Shown piece after piece: positions 31,311-36,340 of a DNA stretch of 36,340 nucleotides. Position 1 is the first letter of the stretch. The number at the start of each line of letters is the position of its first letter. The stretch comes from a virus, in the IMG/VR virus record IMGVR_UViG_3300022745_000099, positions 1-36,340 of that record; one strand, written 5' to 3'. Below the pieces are notes generated by a model. That model had not been told where the DNA came from, ran no database searches, and saw only the letters and a program-made list of their open reading frames with translations. The position numbers were made by a program, and so were the translations under genes.

Positions 31311-33322
31311 TGATCCGTCGTATCCTTCTCACGCTCGCCGCCCTCGCCACGCCAGCCCATGCCGCCGACCGCAAGCCGTTGGTTATCGGTTCGACCGGGC
31401 AGAACCAGCAAATCCAATCCGGCGACACGCTGGACGTTGCCAATGGCAGCAGCTTTTCGGCATCGCCCAATTGGGTGGGCAACGCATCCGATTTCAAGCT
31501 GGTGGGCGTTGACGGCACGACCGGGACACCCTCGACGACAGCGGCCCCGGTTGCTGCGATCAGCAAGACAGCCAATGTCAGCGCCTTCAATTCCTTCGGC
31601 GTGATCGCGAACAAGAAGTCCAGCGCCAGCAATGCGCGCGGCACGGCGGTCTATGGAGAAGCGGTTGATCTCGCGGGCGGTTCGACCTCGTTCGTCGAAG
31701 GTGGGCGCTTTCAAGGCGTGCTTTCGGCGGGGGTGAACGGTTCGGCATACGGATCGATTTGCGCCGCAGGGACGAATGCCAGCGGCCCGACGACACCTGC
31801 GTATCTGATCGGCTGCGAAGGCGAGGTGACCAAGCAGGTTGGCAGCGATGCGCCGACCTATGGCAGCTTCAATGCCAACGCCTTCACAGCTTCGTTCAAT
31901 GCCACGGCGGGCGTTGGCGTCGGTTCGGTCAAGAAGGTGGACGCGGCAATCGTCGTGAACCCTTACTCGGTCGGCAAGTTCCGCACCGGGCTGCTGCTGA
32001 CCAGCGCAGTGGATGATACCGGCATTGCCGCAGCAAGCGGTTCGAGCATGGCAAATGCTATCGACGTGCACATGGCGACGCTCTCCTACTCGGCCCTCTG
32101 GGCGCCGAACAACGTGCCGATCCGCGCGAGCAACGCGGCGGGTTCGAATGCCTGCGGAATGGTCCGGCTCGATAGCAGCGACAGCCTGGTGCTGGGCGAT
32201 TTCGGCTGTTCGGCAGGGGTCAAGAGCGACGTCGCGGTGACGCTCAATGGCGCTTCGACTCACTGGTCGCAGAACGGGGCCAAAATCCACCGCTTCAACG
32301 ATCGCGTATTCATCGGCGCGATGACTGCCAACGACGGCGCCTACCCGAACGTCGCGAAGGACTGGCTCTCGACCTTGCAGGTCGCATGGGGCAACACCAT
32401 CGGCTACCCGACTGGCAGCGTGCTCAACGTTAGCACGATCGCCACCTCGGACAGCCAGATGGCGATCACCGGAGCGGCACGAACCAACTATTTCACGAAC
32501 GCAGCACAGTCCGCGATCGGCGTGCAGGGGTTCGCGGTGGCGGACAACACGACCTATGCCGCGAAGGCCTGGGGCTTATACGGCGAAGCGCACCTCGTCT
32601 CGGGCAGCGGCGGCGCCTATGGCATTGAGGTTGACCCGGTGGCGCACATTACCAGCATTGCTCCGACGCCGAACCAGCAGGGCAATGTCGTCGGCTACCA
32701 GGTCGCTTGCGGCGGCTCGTACTCCGGCTTCACCCAATACGATTGCAGCAACGGCATCCAGTTCGCGGCCAATGGCGCCAAGTTCAAGCAGGCGATCACG
32801 GTGACGCGCGGCAGTGTCACGACTGGCGGCCTCTCGCTGGCGCTGCCGACCGGCAACGGCATCGGCTTCTATGATGCGGTGGGCCACCTCGGCGGAGCGA
32901 TCAGTGCAAGTTTCACCGCCGGCACCACGGCCAACCTCGGCTTCGACGACAACGGCTTGCAGATCGCATCGACCAATGGCAGCGGCACGATCGCCTACTT
33001 TTTCCAGTCGGCAAGCCCGGTCAATTATCTGACCTTCAACGGCAACGGCACGGGCAACGCACCCAAGGTGGCGGCGTCCGGGTCCGACACGAACATCGAC
33101 CTCGAACTCGCCGGGAAGGGCACCGGCGCGGCCTATACCTCGAATGGCTTGCGGCTCAAGAAAACCACGGTCAGCGGCTTGCCCACCTGCAACGCGGCGG
33201 CAGAGGGCACGATGATCGCCGTGACCGACGCCACCAGCACGACCTTCAATGCGGCACTGGCCGGCAGCGGCGCGAACCATGTCGTCGCCTACTGCAACGG
33301 CACTGGCTGGACGGTGCACTGA
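31310..33322 (+). CDS. tail fibre/receptor-binding candidate with signal-peptide-like N-terminus
   Basis: The 670-residue product follows the fibre adaptor directly and is a long, Gly/Ser/Thr/Asn-rich beta protein, as in phage tip proteins. Its beginning, MIRRILLTLAALATPAHA with a good cleavage point before AD at 18/19, looks like a Sec signal peptide, which is unusual for a virion protein. The C-terminal ~60 residues (DLELAGKGTGAAYTSNGLRL, then TCNAAAEGTMIAVTD) resemble fibre tip domains. It might instead be an exported protein, but the operon position favours a fibre. Confidence 0.65.
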   Translation: MIRRILLTLAALATPAHAADRKPLVIGSTGQNQQIQSGDTLDVANGSSFSASPNWVGNASDFKLVGVDGTTGTPSTTAAPVAAISKTANVSAFNSFGVIANKKSSASNARGTAVYGEAVDLAGGSTSFVEGGRFQGVLSAGVNGSAYGSICAAGTNASGPTTPAYLIGCEGEVTKQVGSDAPTYGSFNANAFTASFNATAGVGVGSVKKVDAAIVVNPYSVGKFRTGLLLTSAVDDTGIAAASGSSMANAIDVHMATLSYSALWAPNNVPIRASNAAGSNACGMVRLDSSDSLVLGDFGCSAGVKSDVAVTLNGASTHWSQNGAKIHRFNDRVFIGAMTANDGAYPNVAKDWLSTLQVAWGNTIGYPTGSVLNVSTIATSDSQMAITGAARTNYFTNAAQSAIGVQGFAVADNTTYAAKAWGLYGEAHLVSGSGGAYGIEVDPVAHITSIAPTPNQQGNVVGYQVACGGSYSGFTQYDCSNGIQFAANGAKFKQAITVTRGSVTTGGLSLALPTGNGIGFYDAVGHLGGAISASFTAGTTANLGFDDNGLQIASTNGSGTIAYFFQSASPVNYLTFNGNGTGNAPKVAASGSDTNIDLELAGKGTGAAYTSNGLRLKKTTVSGLPTCNAAAEGTMIAVTDATSTTFNAALAGSGANHVVAYCNGTGWTVH

Positions 33323-33323
33323 T

Positions 33324-33674
33324 ATGACCGACGCACCGAAGCCTGTCCGGCGCCGCGCGGCGCCGAAAGCCGATAGCCTGCATTCCGACGTGGCCGCCCT
33401 GACAACCGCCGTGGGCCAGATCGTCGAAGCCTTGAAGCCCCTGGCTGACATCGCGCCGCACGCCTCTGCGCTTGCCGAGATGGCGGCGGTCTACAGTGCG
33501 GGCAAGAACGGGACTGTTGCGGCAGGGCGGTTTGGCATCTGGCTGGGGCACCTGCTCGGCCGGATCGGCAAATGGTCGCTGGGCGTGGCAACGTCCTTCG
33601 CGCTGGTATGGGCCGCGATCCATCATCGGTGGGACGCGGTATTCTCGGCGGTGCTTGGCGAGGGGCAGAAGTGA
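33324..33674 (+). CDS. membrane protein of lysis cassette
   Basis: The 116-residue product has a basic N-terminus (APKPVRRRAAPKADS), a helical middle and one hydrophobic segment at about 84-100 (WSLGVATSFALVWAAIH). It stands between the fibre gene and the endolysin, whose start overlaps its stop by one base. A holin-associated or tail-chaperone-like role is possible. The family was not recognised. Confidence 0.6.
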   Translation: MTDAPKPVRRRAAPKADSLHSDVAALTTAVGQIVEALKPLADIAPHASALAEMAAVYSAGKNGTVAAGRFGIWLGHLLGRIGKWSLGVATSFALVWAAIHHRWDAVFSAVLGEGQK

Positions 33675-34123
33675 TGGCCACAATACCCACCGGCGTCATC
33701 GGCGCCGCGCAGGCCGCGCAGAAGGCCAGGGCCATCCCTGCCAGCGTCTCGATCGCGCAATGGGCACTGGAAAGCGCCTGGGGCGCGCACGCGCCGGGGT
33801 TCAACTGCTTCGGCGTCAAGGCGCTGCCCGGCCATGCCGTCCAGACATTCACGACGCATGAGGTGGTCCACGGCCACTCGGTCCAGTGCCAGCAGAACTT
33901 CGCGGCCTTCGCCACGCTGGCCGAGGCCTTCGACTGCCATGCCAAGCTGCTGGCGACCTCGGCCTACTACAAGGACGCGATGGCGGCTTTGAAACAGGGC
34001 TGCGCGGTCGATGCTTTCGTCCGCCTGATGGCGCCGCACTACGCCACCGATCCGCAATATGCCGCCAAGATCATGTCGGTGATCCGGGCGCACAACCTCA
34101 CTCAGTATGACGGGAGCAAGTGA
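33674..34123 (+). CDS. endolysin, GH73 glucosaminidase type
   Basis: The 149-residue product has the family signature: SVSIAQWALESAWG with the catalytic Glu33, then FNCFGVKA and TTHEVVHGHSVQCQQNFAAF. These match the FlgJ/GH73 group of peptidoglycan hydrolases. No signal peptide is present, so it depends on a holin to reach the wall. ATG shares a base with the preceding TGA. Confidence 0.88.
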   Translation: MATIPTGVIGAAQAAQKARAIPASVSIAQWALESAWGAHAPGFNCFGVKALPGHAVQTFTTHEVVHGHSVQCQQNFAAFATLAEAFDCHAKLLATSAYYKDAMAALKQGCAVDAFVRLMAPHYATDPQYAAKIMSVIRAHNLTQYDGSK

Positions 34124-34124
34124 C

Positions 34125-34397
34125 ATGATCGACCTCACCAACCCCGAGGCGCGGCGCGGGTTCCGCTCCGTGGTCCAGGGCCTTGTGCAGTTCGCGCTGC
34201 TGGCCTTCGTCTATTCGCTGATCGACGACTTGCATGGCGACGCGCCAAGCCTTCGCCTGATCGCTCTGGCCGCGCTGCTCATCATCGGTCTCGATGAACT
34301 GGGCTACGTCATGGAGAACGGAATGCGCGCGTTCAAGGTGACGGCGAGCGCTTCCGGCATCGATGTCGATGCGGCGGGAGGCAACGGCAATGGCTGA
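34125..34397 (+). CDS. holin candidate, two membrane spans
   Basis: ATG 34125 follows GGGAG, just after the endolysin stop. The 90-residue product has two hydrophobic segments, about 16-34 (VVQGLVQFALLAFVYSLI) and 43-58 (LRLIALAALLIIGLDE), with a short charged loop, and a polar C-terminus. This size and layout fit a class II holin; its place directly next to the endolysin supports it. Confidence 0.68.
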   Translation: MIDLTNPEARRGFRSVVQGLVQFALLAFVYSLIDDLHGDAPSLRLIALAALLIIGLDELGYVMENGMRAFKVTASASGIDVDAAGGNGNG

Positions 34398-34845
34398 TCT
34401 GCCCATGCACGAACAGGTCGAAACCCTGCGCATCGATGTCGAGTACCCGGCGCACCCGCCGCGCACCGAATCGGCGGAGTTCGCCGCGAACAAGCGGACG
34501 CTGGTGACCAAGCTCGACACGCCCTGCTTCTGCTGCGGCGGCAAGGAAGCGCGCGAGGTTCACCACATGGTGATCGAGTGGGCCGAGTGGGATAATGCCG
34601 ATCCGGCCAAGGTGCTGCAGAAGGTCCACCAGATCGACATCTACGGCTATGCCGCGCAGCTCGGCGACAAGCCGGTGGCCAGCCCCGACGACATCCGCAA
34701 CCTGGTGGTGATCTGCGCCAAGTGCCATCGCGGCGCCGGCGCCGGCATCCACCTTGTGCCGTTCCCCAACTGGATTTCGCAGGTGGTGGCCAAGGACGGC
34801 GTTGTGGTGCTCAAGCCCACTGGCGGCAAGGCAGACGCGGCATGA
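34390..34845 (+). CDS. HNH-type nuclease-like zinc protein
   Basis: The 151-residue product has a Cys cluster PCFCCGG (Cys46, Cys49), then REVHHM with His58-His59 as the HNH catalytic site, then LVVICAKCHRGAG (Cys109, Cys112, His113). This is the HNH fold with two CxxC knuckles. HNH proteins often assist packaging or are homing elements, but it is placed within the lysis cassette, an odd location. It overlaps the holin gene by 8 bases. Confidence 0.75.
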   Translation: MADLPMHEQVETLRIDVEYPAHPPRTESAEFAANKRTLVTKLDTPCFCCGGKEAREVHHMVIEWAEWDNADPAKVLQKVHQIDIYGYAAQLGDKPVASPDDIRNLVVICAKCHRGAGAGIHLVPFPNWISQVVAKDGVVVLKPTGGKADAA

Positions 34846-34985
34846 TCTGGCTGCTCATCCCCGGCGCCGCTTACGCCTTCGGCGCGGGCTACATGGCAGG
34901 TCAGGGCTACGGCCCCGTCGTCACCGCGCTCTGGCCATTCGCCATCGCGCTGCGCTGGGCTGTGAATAGGGTTGCGGGGCGATGA
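34842..34985 (+). CDS. 47-residue hydrophobic peptide
   Basis: ATG overlaps the previous TGA. The product (MIWLLIPGAAYAFGAGYMAG, then QGYGPVVTALWPFAIALRWA) is almost entirely hydrophobic with two short spans. It lies between the HNH and Rz-like genes, so it may be a second holin or antiholin. Coupling on both sides suggests translation. Confidence 0.58.
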   Translation: MIWLLIPGAAYAFGAGYMAGQGYGPVVTALWPFAIALRWAVNRVAGR

Positions 34986-35443
34986 TGTTCGTTCTCGGCC
35001 TGCTGCGCGGCCTGTCGATCTGGGGCAAGATCGCAAACGCGCTCGGCGCATTCGTGCGCTGGGCCGAGCGCCCGATCTCGATCCCGCGCGGCGATGTGGC
35101 GGCGCTGGCGGCCGTTATCGCGGTACTGGGCTGGATGCTGCACGGCGCCCACGCTGAAACCGCCGCGGTGAAGGCCAAGGACGGCAAGGTGATCGCCAGC
35201 CTGATCGACACTACGCACCGTTTCCAGTCTGCCTTTACGCTGATCGAGGGCGCTGTTCAGAAGTGGAGTGATACCGGGAAACAGTTGCACGTGGTCCAGC
35301 AGGCCGGGCTGGCGCGCGCACGGCAGGAAAGCGCCGACCGGGTGACCTCCGCAGCCCGCCAGTCCGCCGACTCGCTGAAACAGGCTCCTGGCGCCGATTG
35401 CCGGACGCCCGATGCCGTCATGGCCGACAAGGGGAGGATTTGA
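34982..35443 (+). CDS. i-spanin (Rz-like)
   Basis: The 153-residue product has one membrane segment at about 38-55 (DVAALAAVIAVLGWMLHG), followed by a periplasmic helix of Lys, Glu, Gln and Ala (QQAGLARARQESADRVTSAA and on). It ends DCRTPDAVMADKGRI. This is the type II membrane plus coiled-coil layout of Rz proteins that fuse inner and outer membranes in the last step of lysis. The lipoprotein gene for the partner overlaps its stop. Confidence 0.78.
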   Translation: MMFVLGLLRGLSIWGKIANALGAFVRWAERPISIPRGDVAALAAVIAVLGWMLHGAHAETAAVKAKDGKVIASLIDTTHRFQSAFTLIEGAVQKWSDTGKQLHVVQQAGLARARQESADRVTSAARQSADSLKQAPGADCRTPDAVMADKGRI

Positions 35444-35739
35444 TGCGCTACGCCACGATCCGCGATGTCGTCCTGCTATGCGCGGCTCTGGCGATGGGCG
35501 CGTTCATGATCGGCGCGCTGGCGGGATGCCACGAAGCCATTCCGCAGTCGCCGAAGGTGGTGACCATTCCGGTGCGGCAAGCCTGCATCGATGCAAACGA
35601 CCTGCCCGACGCCGTGCCGATGACCGATCTCAACGGCCTCGCCACGCATGATGCCGACACGCTGGCGGCCACGAACAACCTGCTCCGGCGCCAGGTTGCA
35701 ATCCTGATGTCACTGATCGTGCCTGCGTGCACGAAATGA
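35443..35739 (+). CDS. o-spanin (Rz1-like lipoprotein)
   Basis: ATG shares a base with the Rz-like stop. The 98-residue product has a signal peptide with lipobox ALAGC (Cys29), then a Pro-containing stretch (HEAIPQSPKVVTIPVRQACI). It is the outer-membrane partner of the i-spanin. Unlike the classic nested Rz1, this gene is consecutive and somewhat long. Confidence 0.75.
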   Translation: MRYATIRDVVLLCAALAMGAFMIGALAGCHEAIPQSPKVVTIPVRQACIDANDLPDAVPMTDLNGLATHDADTLAATNNLLRRQVAILMSLIVPACTK

Positions 35740-35840
35740 CGCCCGCGATCATCATCGCGGCCGTCGTGCTGGCCCTGCTGTCGATCAGCGCAGCCCCGGC
35801 CATCGTCTACTTGAACGGCCCATCCGCCTTCTTTCCCTGA
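35736..35840 (+). CDS. 34-residue membrane peptide
   Basis: ATG overlaps the Rz1-like TGA (ATGA). The product, MTPAIIIAAVVLALLSISAA followed by PAIVYLNGPSAFFP, is one hydrophobic span. It is the last gene of the coupled lysis string. Function unknown. Confidence 0.5.
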   Translation: MTPAIIIAAVVLALLSISAAPAIVYLNGPSAFFP

Positions 35841-35864
35841 AATCCCTCGACAGGAGATGCCTCT

Positions 35865-36335
35865 ATGACCGCAATGACCGATACCCTCGAAAACAAGCTG
35901 GTCGACTGGTTCTTCCGTGCGCAGGCCATCGGCACCACCGGGGCCACGGCTGCGGCAGGCACGGGCCCGGCCACGCTCTACGTCGGCCTGTTCACCGTCA
36001 CGCCGTCCGACACCGGCGGCGGCACCGAAGTCAGCGGCAACGCCTATGCGCGGGTCGCTGTCACGTCCTCGCTCGCCAATTGGGCCGGGACGCAGTCGGC
36101 GGGTTCGACCACGGCGTCCTCGGGCACCGGCGGCACGACCTCGAACAACAACGTCATCTCGTTTCCGACGCCGACGCCTTCGGGCTGGGGCACTGTGGTC
36201 GCGGTGGGCCTGTTCGACGCATCGAGCAGCGGCAACTTGCTGATCTGGGGAGCGCTGACGACTTCGAAGACGATCAACCCGGGCGATACCGTCACTTTCC
36301 CGGCGGGCACGCTGACCTTCCAGATCGACAACTGA
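35865..36335 (+). CDS. phage tail fibre-associated protein
   Basis: AGGAGAT precedes the ATG. The 156-residue product begins MTAMTDTLENKLVDWFFRAQ and then has ATLYVGLFTVTPSDTGGGTE, a pattern shared by small phage virion proteins in which YVGLFT leads a beta domain (Gp80-like). The C-terminal part (ISFPTPTPSGWGTVVAVGLF and LLIWGALTTSKTINPGDTVT) continues that fold. It follows the lysis genes after 24 bases and could be a fibre accessory or head-decorating domain. Confidence 0.65.
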   Translation: MTAMTDTLENKLVDWFFRAQAIGTTGATAAAGTGPATLYVGLFTVTPSDTGGGTEVSGNAYARVAVTSSLANWAGTQSAGSTTASSGTGGTTSNNNVISFPTPTPSGWGTVVAVGLFDASSSGNLLIWGALTTSKTINPGDTVTFPAGTLTFQIDN

Positions 36336-36340
36336 GACCG

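Noticed and set aside
30788-32290. 500-codon minus-strand open frame
   Set aside because: Antisense of two fibre genes; no ribosome site or recognisable motif.

Overview
The window is a nearly complete genome or prophage of a temperate podovirus (short-tailed phage). Its virion genes follow the Bordetella phage BPP-1 type of layout: terminase, T7-like head-tail connector, Bbp19, scaffold, capsid, Bbp16, tail tubular proteins, Gp13-like, Gp14-like, a transglycosylase and a giant ejection protein. GC content is high, and GTG and TTG starts and 4-base overlaps are frequent. An alphaproteobacterial host, perhaps a sphingomonad, is an inference from general style only. No tRNA, rRNA, CRISPR, transposase, integrase or reverse transcriptase was seen.

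Layout. (1) 1-1400, minus strand: a small operon with a LuxR-type HTH protein, two hypotheticals, a 32-residue membrane peptide, and a DUF7666-like protein with 9-residue repeats that runs off the left edge. (2) 1401-3175: the lysis/lysogeny region. A CI-like repressor gene (minus) and a Cro/YdaS-like gene (plus) diverge. Full copies of one palindrome (ATTCGCA-N3-TGCGAAT) lie at the cro promoter and as a pair in the 1400/1553 intergenic gap. Behind the repressor is a relatively AT-rich gene with an R-N-x3-H motif, a candidate HEPN-type exclusion protein. (3) 3172-8533, plus strand: tightly coupled early genes, among them a two-HTH protein, a VRR-NUC nuclease and a primase-helicase. The helicase is followed by a dense cluster of GGTGGAGC octamers that looks like an iteron origin. 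(4) 8520-10732: small and large terminase subunits. (5) 10899-22343: connector, scaffold, capsid, tail and ejection proteins. (6) A minus-strand lipoprotein gene at 22340-22717. (7) 22771-30378: one 2535-codon polyvalent protein with apparent acetyltransferase, ADP-ribosyltransferase and zinc-protease modules. (8) 30447-36335: fibre proteins and a lysis cassette (GH73 endolysin, holin candidates, Rz/Rz1-like spanins, HNH protein).

The most striking non-coding signal is a repeated intergenic element, GCGATTCAA followed by exactly 17 bases and then ATAG (once ATAA). It occurs at 10737, 10842, 16095, 22732 and 30386. Four copies stand directly before the four late gene blocks and the fifth before a terminator. 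It behaves like a phage-specific late promoter that would coordinate head, tail, ejection and lysis genes. Gene functions are read from motifs and recognised family resemblance; no database search was run.
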